Positions 8,208-18,471 are shown, counted from the stretch's first letter. The stretch: 64,000 nucleotides of DNA from Cytophagaceae bacterium (GCA_006969745.1 CP030886.1:3755234-3819233), one strand, 5' to 3'. Notes: generated by a model from the letters alone, not told the origin. Translations and numbers: made by a program.

Positions 8208-9218
8208 ATGAAAATAATCGTTAGCAGATTGCTTTTTTTTATATTAATAACACTTGTGTGTTGTAAGAGTGATAATTCAGAAATTCCTCCAAGTAATTTT
8301 GAAGGGCTTTTTGAGAAAATCTGGTCAGATTTCGATAAGACCTATTCTTATTTCAAAGTAAAAGGAATTGATTGGGATTCAATTTATACTATCTATAAAC
8401 CTCAGGTAATCAATGGCATCACAACAGATAAAGAGCTAATAAGCATTGTTGCCCAAATGACATTGGCCTTAAATGATTTGCATGTGAGTTTCTCAGCTGA
8501 TGGCATAACTTATAGATATGAAAAAATGGTTTCTGATGAAAATTCAAGTGAAAATGCTATTAACTATCTAACAAACATTTCCTCAAACACAACCGCCTTA
8601 ACTATCGCTGATATTAAGGGTAATGGTATTCAATATATCAGAATAAAGAATCTTGCTTCCTCGGGGGACTTCCAACCTCTCGAATCCGTTATTTCAAAAT
8701 TACCTTCCATTGAGGGCTTAATCTTGGATCTTCGAAACAATGGAGGAGGAAATGATGCTATTGCTAAAGGATTTGTAAATCAATTTACTGAGGTTGAGCG
8801 AGTTTATGAGCTTGTGCGATTTAGGAACGGGCCTGATAGAAATGATTTTACTGATTGGATTGAAGCTAAAATCACCCCCTCAAATCCAATAAATTTCGAC
8901 AAACCAATTATCGTGTTGACAAACAGGGGAGTGATCAGCTCGGCGGAAAGCTTTGTCAATATGTTGAGGACTCTACCAAATACAATAGTTGTAGGAGACA
9001 CTACACGCGGATCATCAGGCAACCCTAGATTATTCAAATTGTCAAATGGATGGGAATATCAAATTTCAAGCTGGCAGGTTGCAACTCCAGATTATGTCTT
9101 AATTGAAGACTATGGAATAGTTCCAGATTTTGTCATCCAAAACACCAAAGAATCTACCAATAATGGTCAAGATATCATTTTAGAAAAAGCAATCGAATTG
9201 ATAAAAAATGAAGCATAG
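8208..9218 (+). CDS. S41-family (tail-specific/CtpA-like) peptidase, lipoprotein
   Basis: The signal sequence ends in a lipobox (ITLVCC). The region to about residue 135 is the S41 N-terminal helical part ('FDKTYSYFKVKGIDWDSIY'). The catalytic core carries LILDLRNNGGG (about 171-181) and VISSAESF (about 242-249), where Ser-245 in the SSAE context is the expected nucleophile. TRGSSGNP and 'GIVPDF' near the end are also family features. No PDZ domain is evident, so this is the short Bacteroidota form. It probably degrades proteins or peptides outside the inner membrane. Confidence 0.85.
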   Translation: MKIIVSRLLFFILITLVCCKSDNSEIPPSNFEGLFEKIWSDFDKTYSYFKVKGIDWDSIYTIYKPQVINGITTDKELISIVAQMTLALNDLHVSFSADGITYRYEKMVSDENSSENAINYLTNISSNTTALTIADIKGNGIQYIRIKNLASSGDFQPLESVISKLPSIEGLILDLRNNGGGNDAIAKGFVNQFTEVERVYELVRFRNGPDRNDFTDWIEAKITPSNPINFDKPIIVLTNRGVISSAESFVNMLRTLPNTIVVGDTTRGSSGNPRLFKLSNGWEYQISSWQVATPDYVLIEDYGIVPDFVIQNTKESTNNGQDIILEKAIELIKNEA

Positions 9219-9381
9219 TTTCAAGGTCAGCACTAAACCATCGCTGAGACAGCATTGGTTGTTAACCTTTATGACAATTCGGTTTTCAAAGGCTTACAGT
9301 ACTGGATAGGAAACTTGAGAATAATCATTCAGAACAGCAACATTATGCCCAACTAAACTGACATATTAAAAAACTGATTAA

Positions 9382-11223
9382 ATGAAAAGGGGACTAGGAC
9401 TAATTCTTTTTTTACTTGTATTCAAGGGAATCTCGCAACCATTGCATACGAATAAGACTCAATTTATTGACTATTTACTGCTAGCTGCAGCTGAGGATCA
9501 TGCTTTCCCGGGATTTGTTATCTCTTATTCAAGCACTGATACAAGTTGGTCGAAAGGGTATGGATTTAGAAGGTGGGGGTCTGATGAACAAATAACTGCA
9601 TCTACACGGTTTCAACTTGGTTCAGTGGGAAAAATACTTACGGCGATTGCAGTTTTACAGCAGGTAGAGCGAGGAGCTCTAAGTTTGGATAAAGACATAA
9701 AAGAGTACTTGCCCTGGATTGATACACAAAGCTCTGTGACACTCAAAGATTTGCTTACCCATTCAGCCGGAATGAATGATCGGAACATAGGATACTTTGC
9801 CAGAGATTCGAACAATTTGGAATCATTGCATGAACACATAGCAAGCAAATTGCCCACATTCCATCAAAAGGCAGGGTTGGAGATCAACTATTCAAATTTC
9901 AGCTATGCCTTAGCCGGCTATCTGGTACAAGTTGTCTCTTCTACACCTTTTCAGGCATACGTACAAAGGCACATCTTTGATCCTCTGGAAATGGAAGAAT
10001 CTTTAGTTGGTTTTGATTTTTCTTATCAGTCAAAGTTGAATTATGCTGAGGGTCATAAAGTTGAGCAGGATGGATTTGAGGTGACCAAGGAATATGCCAG
10101 GAGCGCACTTCCGGCCGGGAGCTTCATTTCTACTGCCAACGATATGCAAAAGCTGATCAGAGCAATGTCTCAGAGGAATAGCACGCTCATAAATAAGACT
10201 TCATGGGAGCTCATGTTTACCAGGCAATTTTCGAATCATGAACTACTGACTGGATATAGCCTGGGATTGGAGGAGCAGGTGGTTGGTAATCAAACATATT
10301 GGGCCAAAGGAGGAATGCTCACAGGATTTTTAAGTCAGGTCATTTTTTTACCGGATGAAGCAGCATTGTTTCTTGCGATGAATGTTGGAAACGACGAGTT
10401 TCTCGAAGATTTCCACAGGCTGCTTAGAAATGAATTTTATGCCCCGCATGCAGCAGATTCTGAAGGCCCGGAAGTGCCTGACCTGTCCATGTATACAGGA
10501 GAGTATAGAAATGGGAGGTATGATCGTGATGGAATCGAAAACATTATTTCCCTGTTTCGAGGTGCATTTGATGTATGGGAAGCAGATGGAGGCTTGCAAG
10601 TATATCATAATGGAGCAATCCATACCTATCAATATGTTGGTGAAAATGTATTTGAAAATCAAACCAATCCTACTGAAAAACTTGTTTTCAAATTTGACGA
10701 TCACGGCAAAGTAAATCGACTGTATCGTAGCGTGAACATCGGCGGGCTCACAGTGCCAGCCACCTTTGAGAAGACTCAGTGGTATAACAGTCCGTCATTT
10801 ATTAATGAATACTACGGAGTGATTCCTTTAATTATTGTAGCCTATTCGATTTGTCTCATTCTTGTTCTGGCTATCCGATTGATCAGACTCATAAAGCCAA
10901 ATTTTTGGAAATGGAAGTTGCTCCCTCGACGCTACTATTTGATTGCGTTGGTTGGCATTGTATCATTAATCGTCCACATCGTCAAAGCAATCATGCCATT
11001 GGTTAAATCCCCATTGAGTTTCATGTTTGGACTTCCAGATGAATTTCTGATTTTTAACAGCTTTTCGTACGTCATTCTAGTCATTGCCATTGTCATGCTT
11101 ATTCACGTGGTATTGGCTTTTTCCAGAGGATATGGATCAGTTCTATCAAGGATACTTTTCGGGTTAACGTCTGTGTGTTTAAGCATTCATGCTTTGTTCC
11201 TCATTTACTGGAACTTCATTTAA
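9382..11223 (+). CDS. Beta-lactamase-fold serine hydrolase with C-terminal membrane domain
   Basis: After a signal peptide (ending near KGISQ), residues about 25-350 form a class C beta-lactamase/D-Ala-D-Ala peptidase-like domain. Catalytic S-V-G-K is at residues 81-84 (SxxK), Y-S-N at 170-172 (YxN), and a 'HSAGMND' motif is present. A middle domain of about 130 residues follows (SMYTGEYRNGRYD..., the usual beta-rich tail of this family). The end holds about four hydrophobic helices (YYGVIPLIIVAYSICLILVL and others). The active site is probably periplasmic, acting on peptidoglycan fragments, peptides or esters. Whether it confers antibiotic resistance cannot be told. Confidence 0.85.
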   Translation: MKRGLGLILFLLVFKGISQPLHTNKTQFIDYLLLAAAEDHAFPGFVISYSSTDTSWSKGYGFRRWGSDEQITASTRFQLGSVGKILTAIAVLQQVERGALSLDKDIKEYLPWIDTQSSVTLKDLLTHSAGMNDRNIGYFARDSNNLESLHEHIASKLPTFHQKAGLEINYSNFSYALAGYLVQVVSSTPFQAYVQRHIFDPLEMEESLVGFDFSYQSKLNYAEGHKVEQDGFEVTKEYARSALPAGSFISTANDMQKLIRAMSQRNSTLINKTSWELMFTRQFSNHELLTGYSLGLEEQVVGNQTYWAKGGMLTGFLSQVIFLPDEAALFLAMNVGNDEFLEDFHRLLRNEFYAPHAADSEGPEVPDLSMYTGEYRNGRYDRDGIENIISLFRGAFDVWEADGGLQVYHNGAIHTYQYVGENVFENQTNPTEKLVFKFDDHGKVNRLYRSVNIGGLTVPATFEKTQWYNSPSFINEYYGVIPLIIVAYSICLILVLAIRLIRLIKPNFWKWKLLPRRYYLIALVGIVSLIVHIVKAIMPLVKSPLSFMFGLPDEFLIFNSFSYVILVIAIVMLIHVVLAFSRGYGSVLSRILFGLTSVCLSIHALFLIYWNFI

Positions 11224-11245
11224 AAAAAACAACTCTAAAATCATA

Positions 11246-12268
11246 ATGGATAACCAAAATCTTGCTCCAATGAATCGCCTTATTTTTCAACTGTTCGTAT
11301 GCCTTTTGACATCCGTTTCATGCGCTCAAAATAGTGGTGAGATTGAATCTAAAAAAGAATATGAAATTACTGCTGATTCGGTATGGATTGAAACTGCTAA
11401 CGGTAAGATTTTTGGAATGTGCTACAGCCCGATTGGCCTCAATGAAAAGCTCCCTGCAGTGCTTTGCCTACAGGGCGGAGGAGATGTGGGACTTTCCAAT
11501 TACCTATACGAAGCAAAATTTTTCGCCAAACAAGGTATGGTGACGCTGGTCTGCGACAAGTCTGGTGCTGGACTCTCAAAAACAAATAAAGCATGGAGTG
11601 GGCAGACCTTTACAGAGAAAATCAAAGAGTATTCGGAACTTTTGACATGGCTAAAAAACCACCCGAAATCTAATGAAGAACTAGTAGGCGTTCATGGCAT
11701 GAGCGAGGGTGGAAGACTTGCTTTGAACCTGGCCGTTGATTACCCTGAGGATGTTGCTTTCGTCAACTCTGTAAGTGGACCGTTGGCTTCTTTTAAGGAC
11801 AATCAATTGTATGCAATATATAATCTCTTGCATTCTCAAAATTTTAAATTCCCTGTAATTGTTGAAGCTCTTAGCATTTGGAATGATTACTTTGATGAGA
11901 TTGGACGTAGAAGCATTTCTAAGGAAACCGTAGAAAGAGCCAATCAATTGAGACTAAAAGTGCCTGGCTTAAGATATTTGCCTGCCAACACCATAGAGCT
12001 ACCAAACCGTCCACTTCCTGAAGACATACATTTCAATCTTGTAAATACGGTCAATCAAATTCAATGTCCGGTTCTATTTCAATTGGGTGAGAATGATGCG
12101 CGCGTAGATCCAGTAATGACAATTTTCTTACTTGAAGAAAAGTCGAATTTCATGGTTAAAAAATACAAGAATACGGATCACAACATGAACTTTGAAAATG
12201 GCAATATGAATCCGGCATTTTTGGATGATAAGTTACTTTGGCTTATCAATGACGTTTTAGACAGATAA
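11246..12268 (+). CDS. Alpha/beta hydrolase lipoprotein (acyl-CoA thioester hydrolase/BAAT-like)
   Basis: Two starts are possible: ATG 11246 or ATG 11270. The second gives the cleaner lipoprotein signal (MNRLIFQLFVCLLTSVSCAQ). The fold is an alpha/beta hydrolase with GMSEGG as nucleophile elbow, Asp in GENDARVDP and His in NTDHNM, so the triad looks complete. The early 'PAVLCLQGGGDVGLSNYLYEAKFFAKQG' arrangement resembles BAAT/acyl-CoA-thioesterase-like esterases. Probably periplasmic or outer-membrane bound. It begins 22 bases after the serine hydrolase stop and may share its transcript. Confidence 0.82.
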   Translation: MDNQNLAPMNRLIFQLFVCLLTSVSCAQNSGEIESKKEYEITADSVWIETANGKIFGMCYSPIGLNEKLPAVLCLQGGGDVGLSNYLYEAKFFAKQGMVTLVCDKSGAGLSKTNKAWSGQTFTEKIKEYSELLTWLKNHPKSNEELVGVHGMSEGGRLALNLAVDYPEDVAFVNSVSGPLASFKDNQLYAIYNLLHSQNFKFPVIVEALSIWNDYFDEIGRRSISKETVERANQLRLKVPGLRYLPANTIELPNRPLPEDIHFNLVNTVNQIQCPVLFQLGENDARVDPVMTIFLLEEKSNFMVKKYKNTDHNMNFENGNMNPAFLDDKLLWLINDVLDR

Positions 12269-12352
12269 GATTGGAATAGAATATGGCAATCAGAATTTGT
12301 ATTGAACACATCTCGGAATCTGTCGTATTATTTTAATCATAAATGTGTTTTA

Positions 12353-13282
12353 ATGCCTCGCAAAATCCTTCATTTTACCGCTGGTTTTCTCATTTCGTTT
12401 TTGATATGGGCTCAACCAGATTCAACAAATGATATAGCCGAATTCTTGTCTAAAAAAGCAATTAAAATTGATTCAATGGAGGTTTACGATGGGATCAATA
12501 AGTTTCTGAATTATCAAGTGACCAAAGGAGAGGTTGTTTGGTTTAATGGAAGCATCATCACAGACAAGGGCGTTGAATATCGGGATCTAAATCTAAACTT
12601 CAATGTGGTTGACAATAGTCTTTATCTGCTCCATGATAAGAGTACTTATCGGATTTCTAATTTTGCCATTCAGGGGTTTGATATTGATCAGAATGGCGAA
12701 TCTATGCAATTCAGGAAAGGGTATGCTGTTGCATTTGGAGCTAAAATCAAGGCTATATTTGATGGGTCAGTACAAGGGTTATGGAAGTATCTAAGTACTT
12801 ATCCGGATTTCAATGAACTGAAAATTAAGGGTATATCAATAACTGAAAATCAAGAAACCGAATTCGAAATTGAATTGAAAACTGGATTTAGAGATCAGAT
12901 TTCTGGACTTAAAAAGTTTCTTGATTTGAATAATAAGATTGAAAGTTCTGAATCACAATTCAACGTTTCAGAAATAGGAGCAAGCAGGTATTTGCAGGTA
13001 CTTTATGAGCACAAAAAATTCATAGTTTTAAAATATCACTTCAAACGGAACGCAACAGCCGAATCCGTTTCTATGGTTAAGCATTCTGCCTCATCTTTCA
13101 TGTTTGACGATGAAGACTACTTTATCGCTGACACCAATAATCTTTTAATTGAATTCTTATTCACAAAAAAATCGATACAAAAGGTGCTCACTGCTCTTGA
13201 CATATCCTATTCAAACAAAATGAAGCATGTAGGTAGCGAAAAAGGAGTTGTTGAATGGTTTAATAACAATAAATTCAAATAG
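12353..13282 (+). CDS. Secreted hypothetical protein
   Basis: The ATG at 12353 opens a normal signal peptide (MPRKILHFTAGFLISFLIWA, cut near Q). The in-frame TTG at 12302 would add 17 unlikely residues and is rejected. The mature protein of about 290 residues is rich in beta strands with one long amphipathic stretch (QISGLKKFLDLNNKIESSESQF). I do not recognise a family. It ends 11 bases before the stop of purL on the other strand. Confidence 0.65.
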   Translation: MPRKILHFTAGFLISFLIWAQPDSTNDIAEFLSKKAIKIDSMEVYDGINKFLNYQVTKGEVVWFNGSIITDKGVEYRDLNLNFNVVDNSLYLLHDKSTYRISNFAIQGFDIDQNGESMQFRKGYAVAFGAKIKAIFDGSVQGLWKYLSTYPDFNELKIKGISITENQETEFEIELKTGFRDQISGLKKFLDLNNKIESSESQFNVSEIGASRYLQVLYEHKKFIVLKYHFKRNATAESVSMVKHSASSFMFDDEDYFIADTNNLLIEFLFTKKSIQKVLTALDISYSNKMKHVGSEKGVVEWFNNNKFK

Positions 13283-13293
13283 GTTCTGAAGAT

Positions 13294-16200
13294 TTAAGTG
13301 TTCTTCTTTACCCATTCAAAAGCATTGGCGAAAGGTTCCATCCATGGAGATACTTCGGCGCTTTCAAGCCCAGCTTTGTATGGCCAGTTCCATTGGAAAA
13401 GCGACCTTTCCAGATGGGGCATTATTGCCAGGTGTCTTCCATCTTTTGAAGTCAATGCTGCTGTATTAAAGTCGCTTCCATTTGTATTGCCCGGAAATTC
13501 AGCATATGAGTATTTGACCGGAATCTGATAATCACTCTCTTTACCTGATAATTCAAACTTACCTTCTCCATGTGCCAGCCAGATGCCTAGTTTTGAACCA
13601 ATCATCGATTGCAGCATGATAGAGTTTGTATCTTCAATATCAACGCTTACAAAGCCGCACTCAAACTTACCAGAGCTGTTATGGTGCATTTTTGGATGCG
13701 CCTCACCTAACTCAGGATAGATAAGGCCCAGTTCCATCATTAATTGGCAGCCATTGCATACTCCTAAGCTGAGTGTATCCTTTCTTGCATAGAAGGCATC
13801 AAGCGCCGCTTTTGCTTTTTCGTTAAACAAGAATGATCCTGCCCAGCCTTTTGCAGATCCAAGCACGTCTGAATTGGAGAAGCCTCCGACAAACACGATC
13901 ACATGCACCTCACTCAAATCTTCTCTCCCTGTAATCAAGTCGGTCATGTGTACATCTTTTACATCAAAACCTGCCAGCCACAATGCGTAGGCCATTTCCC
14001 TATCGCTATTTACGCCTTGTTCTCGAATGATCGCAGCCTTTACACCGGATTTTCCTTTTCGATTAAAATCAAGGTTGAAAGAAGAAGCCTTACCGTCGAA
14101 TCGTTTTGGAAATGAGTAGGAAAGCGGTTGATTAAACCGATTCTCTGTCCTTGCCTTAGACACTGAAGTCTCGGTTTGTTTCAAGTCTAATAGTGCGGAT
14201 GTTTTAAACCAGGTCTGACGCGCTTGGTCAATGTTGAAAGTATGAGCGAAAGAACCATTGGTTACTTCCACCATACGTTCGGTGGATATTGTACCAATAA
14301 CCTTAAACTCTACATTTTCTTCATTGAGAATATCCGTAGCTTTGGTATCTGATACCTGGATTATTAGCGCCGGTTTTTCAGAAAAAAGTACTTTGATGCT
14401 ATCCTTCTCTCCAAGACCGGATAGATCCACTTGTAAACCACCTTTTGTGTTTGCAAAGTTCATTTCAAGCAATGTAGTGATCAGTCCACCTGCAGATACA
14501 TCGTGTCCGGCAATAACCAAATTTTCCTTGATTAATTTTTGTAAGGCTTCAAAAGCTTTGGCTACAATTTTTGATTGAACTTCTGGAGTTGCACTGCCGA
14601 TTTTTGATTGTGTCTGTGCAAAAGAGGATCCGCCTAATTCAAAATCTCCGCCACTAAAATCGATATAAAGAAGCTTCGAGTCTTTCTTCGTATAGTCAAT
14701 TACTGGACTTACCGTCTGATTGATATCTGATACTTCACCCACTGAGCTAATTATAACTGTTCCGGGAGCATAGACCTTCTGACCGTCGGGGTACTTCTGT
14801 GTCATTGACATTGAGTCCTTGCCAGTGGGTACATTGATGCCCAGCTCACAGGCGAAATCACTGATTGCTTTCACACCTTTGTATAGCCGCGCATTTTCTC
14901 CTTCATTCTTTGCGGGCCACATCCAGTTGGCACTAAGCGATACTCCTTTCAGTCCATGAGATAGGGGAGCCCATACCAAATTCGATAGTGATTCTGTGAT
15001 GGACAATCGTGACCCTGCTCCTGAATCAATCAAACCCGAGATTGGGGAATGGCCTATTGAAGTTGCAATTCCTTTATTGGACTTGAAGTCTAATGCCATG
15101 ACTCCAACATTGTTAAGAGGAAGCTGGAGTTCGCCACAAGTTTGTTGAGTAGCCACACGCCCCGTTACACATCTATCTACTTTGCTGGTGAGCCAATCCT
15201 TACAGGCCACTGCTTCCAGTTGAAGTACTGCACTTAGGTATTCAGCTATCTTATCTTCTGTATAGCTGACATCTTCAAAATTGGAGGGTTGACTTTTGTC
15301 TTCGAGAATCGTCTTTGGAGAAGAACCAAATAGGTGGTGAAGCTTTAAGTCAAAAGGTGAGGCTTTACCATTATTTTCAAACTTTAGCTCGTTATTCGAT
15401 CCTGCTTCGCCAACCTCGTAATATGGGGCGCGCTCACGTTCAGAAACTTTCTTTAAATACGATGCATCCCGATCATTGATGACTAGCCCCATACGCTCTT
15501 GGGATTCATTGCCAAGCACTTCTTTAGCTGATAATGTTTCATCACCTACAGGTAGTTTTTTCAAATCAATTACTCCACCTGTTTCTTCTACAAGCTCTGA
15601 CAGACAGTTCAAGTGCCCTCCGGCTCCATGATCATGAATGGAAGTAATTGTATTATCATCGAGTTCTACCATAGCTCGCACTGCATTGGCAACTCGCTTT
15701 TGCATTTCAGGATTGGATCGTTGTACTGCATTCAGCTCCAACGCTTGATTGAAAGCTCCGGTATCTACTGAAGATACCGCTCCTCCACCCATGCCGATTC
15801 TGTAATTGTCGCCACCCATTACCACAATCTTTTCTCCGGCAGATACTTGTTTCTTCTGGGCTTCTTTCTTCTTCCCATAGCCAATGCCACCAGCTTGCAT
15901 GATCACTTTGTCATAACCATATTTTTTGCCTGCTTCTTCGTGTTCAAAAGTGAGTACACTACCACAGATCAAAGGCTGCCCAAATTTGTTTCCATAGTCA
16001 CTGGCACCATTGGAGGCTTTGGTGAGGATTTCCTGAGGAGTTTGATAGAGCCATTTACGTGCAGGCCTTTCCCAGGTTTTTGGCTGCTCCAGTCTCGAAT
16101 AGGATGTCATATAGACTGCAGTGCCAGCTAATGGAATACTGCCTTGACCTCCGGCCATGCGGTCCCTTATTTCGCCTCCGGATCCTGTAGCGGCTCCATT

Positions 16201-16971
16201 GAAAGGCTCCACGGTTGTTGGGAAGTTGTGCGTCTCGGCTTTGAGCGAGATTACCGATTCGAATTCTTTGGTATCAAACCAGTCTGGTTTATCCTGAGTC
16301 GATGGAGCAAATTGCTCAACTTTCGGACCTTGAATAAAAGCAACATTGTCTTTGTATGCTGAAACCAGATAGTTCGGATTTTCCTTTGAGGTTTTCTTTA
16401 TCCATTGAAACAATGAAAGCTCTTGCTCTTTGCCATCAACTATAAATGTGCCGTTGAAGATTTTGTGACGGCAATGTTCCGAATTTATCTGTGAGAATCC
16501 GAAAACTTCTGAGTCCGTTAGTGGTCTCTCTATCTCTTTTGCAACCCCTTCCAAATATTCAATTTCCTCTGTGCTCAGCGCCAAACCTTCCTGATCATTG
16601 TAGGCTGCTATATTTTCAATATGCTTTATTGGCTCAGGCGTCCGATCTAAAGTGAAAATGGATTGATCCAGGTTTTCGTAAACCTGCTGAAGCATTGGGT
16701 CAAAAGCTCCGGCCGAAGATTCTGACAGATAAGTTTCAATTCGATATATCGTATGAATCCCCGCATTATGTGCTATATCAGTGGCATTGGTACTCCATGG
16801 AGAGATCATTTCTTTTCTTGGTCCGATGAATTTGCCCGTTATTGATTCGTTCGTTATAGGCTTGGCTTCTGAAAAGAGCCATTCAAGTTTGGTGATTTCG
16901 TCGGAAGAAAGTTTGGTTGATACGCCAACGGCGATAATTGCGTCTTCAGAATTTTGGAAGAATTGAATCAT
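13294..16971 (-). CDS. purL: Phosphoribosylformylglycinamidine synthase, large single-chain form
   Basis: PurL makes FGAM from FGAR, glutamine and ATP in purine synthesis. At 1225 residues this is the fused form found in proteobacteria and eukaryotes, slightly shorter than E. coli PurL (about 1295). The order is N-terminal PurS-like region, FGAM synthetase core (SEHCRHKIF; SLKAETHNFPTTVEPFNGAATG; HDHGAGGHLNCLSELVEE; PTGKDSMSM) and C-terminal class I glutamine amidotransferase. The amidotransferase has its nucleophile in GVCNGCQLM, a His in LAHGEGKFE and MPHLERSLF near the end. It is monocistronic; the region upstream (16972-17024) shows no riboswitch I can recognise. Confidence 0.97.
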   Translation of the reverse strand: MIQFFQNSEDAIIAVGVSTKLSSDEITKLEWLFSEAKPITNESITGKFIGPRKEMISPWSTNATDIAHNAGIHTIYRIETYLSESSAGAFDPMLQQVYENLDQSIFTLDRTPEPIKHIENIAAYNDQEGLALSTEEIEYLEGVAKEIERPLTDSEVFGFSQINSEHCRHKIFNGTFIVDGKEQELSLFQWIKKTSKENPNYLVSAYKDNVAFIQGPKVEQFAPSTQDKPDWFDTKEFESVISLKAETHNFPTTVEPFNGAATGSGGEIRDRMAGGQGSIPLAGTAVYMTSYSRLEQPKTWERPARKWLYQTPQEILTKASNGASDYGNKFGQPLICGSVLTFEHEEAGKKYGYDKVIMQAGGIGYGKKKEAQKKQVSAGEKIVVMGGDNYRIGMGGGAVSSVDTGAFNQALELNAVQRSNPEMQKRVANAVRAMVELDDNTITSIHDHGAGGHLNCLSELVEETGGVIDLKKLPVGDETLSAKEVLGNESQERMGLVINDRDASYLKKVSERERAPYYEVGEAGSNNELKFENNGKASPFDLKLHHLFGSSPKTILEDKSQPSNFEDVSYTEDKIAEYLSAVLQLEAVACKDWLTSKVDRCVTGRVATQQTCGELQLPLNNVGVMALDFKSNKGIATSIGHSPISGLIDSGAGSRLSITESLSNLVWAPLSHGLKGVSLSANWMWPAKNEGENARLYKGVKAISDFACELGINVPTGKDSMSMTQKYPDGQKVYAPGTVIISSVGEVSDINQTVSPVIDYTKKDSKLLYIDFSGGDFELGGSSFAQTQSKIGSATPEVQSKIVAKAFEALQKLIKENLVIAGHDVSAGGLITTLLEMNFANTKGGLQVDLSGLGEKDSIKVLFSEKPALIIQVSDTKATDILNEENVEFKVIGTISTERMVEVTNGSFAHTFNIDQARQTWFKTSALLDLKQTETSVSKARTENRFNQPLSYSFPKRFDGKASSFNLDFNRKGKSGVKAAIIREQGVNSDREMAYALWLAGFDVKDVHMTDLITGREDLSEVHVIVFVGGFSNSDVLGSAKGWAGSFLFNEKAKAALDAFYARKDTLSLGVCNGCQLMMELGLIYPELGEAHPKMHHNSSGKFECGFVSVDIEDTNSIMLQSMIGSKLGIWLAHGEGKFELSGKESDYQIPVKYSYAEFPGNTNGSDFNTAALTSKDGRHLAIMPHLERSLFQWNWPYKAGLESAEVSPWMEPFANAFEWVKKNT

Positions 16972-17024
16972 TGAAGGAACCTCGTTTTGAAGTCCGCAAA
17001 ATTAACCTTTTTACCAGCTTTGCC

Positions 17025-17558
17025 TCACTCAGATTTCAACAATTTCCTTACAGACTTCCGGAGCGCTCCAACAGTCATAGGTGAGTAGCCAATAATTACT
17101 TTTTGAATTATACCTTCTTTATCCACAACAAAGTGAGTTGGATACGACCTGACATTCAATTCCAGACAAAAGTCTTTGACATCCGGTATGATTTCATATG
17201 TGAACTCTCGCTTGGATAAGAACTTTTCCACAACCTGTTCATCATCAAAAGTAGGAGCGAGGTACACTATGTCTTCGCCTTCAAACATCTCTACCATCTC
17301 ATTCATTTCAGGCATTTCCATTATGCATGGTTTGCACCTGGTAAACCAAAAATTGACCAACAGAATTTTACCTTCAAGCTCCTCTTTTGAGTAAGTAGTC
17401 CCATCCAAAGCAGTTAGTTCAAACTCAGGAAATGGAGTGCCTTTCATTTTTTTCACTTCCTTTTTGGCTTCTTCAACTTGTCGTATCTGTTCTTCAGTTG
17501 GTTGTGCCATTCCAGGAAAAGAAGTGCTAATCATCAGGGCAATTAGTAATTTTTTCAT
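17025..17558 (-). CDS. Secreted TlpA/ResA-like thiol-disulfide oxidoreductase
   Basis: A signal peptide (MKKLLIALMISTSFPGMAQ) precedes a charged linker and a thioredoxin-fold domain of about 135 residues. The redox motif is C-K-P-C in LLVNFWFTRCKPCIMEMP. The downstream cis-proline is in RSYPTHFVV, and 'FPEFELTALDGTTYSKEEL' is the typical AhpC-TSA/TlpA opening. It probably reduces or exchanges disulfides in the periplasm. Its start overlaps the stop of the upstream hydrolase gene by 4 bases (17555-17558), so translation is probably coupled. Confidence 0.9.
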   Translation of the reverse strand: MKKLLIALMISTSFPGMAQPTEEQIRQVEEAKKEVKKMKGTPFPEFELTALDGTTYSKEELEGKILLVNFWFTRCKPCIMEMPEMNEMVEMFEGEDIVYLAPTFDDEQVVEKFLSKREFTYEIIPDVKDFCLELNVRSYPTHFVVDKEGIIQKVIIGYSPMTVGALRKSVRKLLKSE

Positions 17559-18352
17559 TTTGAATGCTTATTAAGAATCAATTTAGCCACTTCTGACTTA
17601 ATGAGTTGATGATGCTTCATCGGCAGGATGTCTACTTGAAAGTGACCCATTTTTTTAATGGTAGGTAATATCTTTTCAGGCTTTATTATATGATCCTTAC
17701 TTCCGAGTATGATCCTCTTTTTGAAAACTTGCTTTTTGAATAAGTTAGATAGTTGCCTGCGGGAATACCCGAGTGATTTAAAGTTGTTCCAGGAAATATA
17801 GACACGTCTGCGATTTGTGTAATCTCCCAATTCCTTTCGAACAAAGTCTCCAAGATATGGACTTACAATACGGTATTTATCATTGTAATATATGAGTCTT
17901 TCAAGTAAGTTGGGTTGAAGCATGATGTACTTAAAAAGCCACCTCGTTCCAAAGTTGGTTGCCAGTTTAAACCATATAGTAAGAAAAACTCCATCCGGGG
18001 CAATCAAAATAAACTCATTCGTTCTTTTAGGCCATGCAAGTGCGGTAGCAATCGCAAATCTTCCTCCAAGACTAAATCCTATAATTGAATACGAATCAAT
18101 GCTTTCACGCTTCAGAAAAGCATCCAAATAGTGTCTCCATTCTTTCCTTGAAAGTTTTTTGTTTTCTCTATTGCTCAGCCCATGGTAGAATAGATCAAAT
18201 GCGTAGATCGTGTATTCTTCTCCAATTTCTTTCTCCCAATCCTGAAAAATGCTATTGTCTTGTCCAAAGCCATGAAATGCCAATAATATTTTATTCCCGG
18301 TACCATATTTAAAATAATACAGCTGTCCATTATCTATTTCTATACACGTCAT
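17555..18352 (-). CDS. Cytosolic alpha/beta hydrolase
   Basis: A 265-residue alpha/beta hydrolase without signal peptide. KILLAFHGFGQDNSIF is the oxyanion-hole region, SIIGFSLGGRFAIATAL the nucleophile elbow (Ser in GFSLGG), GSKDHIIKPEK the acid and a His in 'GHFQVDILPMKHHQLI' the base. The best-fitting classes are esterase/lipase or MenH-like, but the substrate cannot be assigned. It is the first gene of a two-gene unit with the TlpA-like gene and is divergent from the tetR efflux operon across a 155-base gap. Confidence 0.83.
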   Translation of the reverse strand: MTCIEIDNGQLYYFKYGTGNKILLAFHGFGQDNSIFQDWEKEIGEEYTIYAFDLFYHGLSNRENKKLSRKEWRHYLDAFLKRESIDSYSIIGFSLGGRFAIATALAWPKRTNEFILIAPDGVFLTIWFKLATNFGTRWLFKYIMLQPNLLERLIYYNDKYRIVSPYLGDFVRKELGDYTNRRRVYISWNNFKSLGYSRRQLSNLFKKQVFKKRIILGSKDHIIKPEKILPTIKKMGHFQVDILPMKHHQLIKSEVAKLILNKHSK

Positions 18353-18443
18353 TGAATTGAAAAATCGGCTAAATATTCGGGTTGGTAAAAAAAATCCTTG
18401 AAATAGTGAACAAATATTTTTTCTATGCGTTGATTTGCACGAA

Positions 18444-18471
18444 GGAAACTTTAAACTTACTCAAAGTTTCC
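18444..18471. promoter_or_regulatory. Inverted-repeat operator, probable TetR site
   Basis: A perfect 9-base inverted repeat, GGAAACTTT ... AAAGTTTCC, with a 10-base spacer lies in the divergent gap, 36 bases before the TTG start of the tetR gene. Length and symmetry suit a TetR-family dimer. Position suggests autoregulation of the tetR-efflux operon and possibly of the divergent hydrolase. Confidence 0.75.

Noticed and set aside
16972..17024. Possible purine riboswitch before purL
   Set aside because: The gap is only about 50 bases and shows no conserved aptamer-like pairing.
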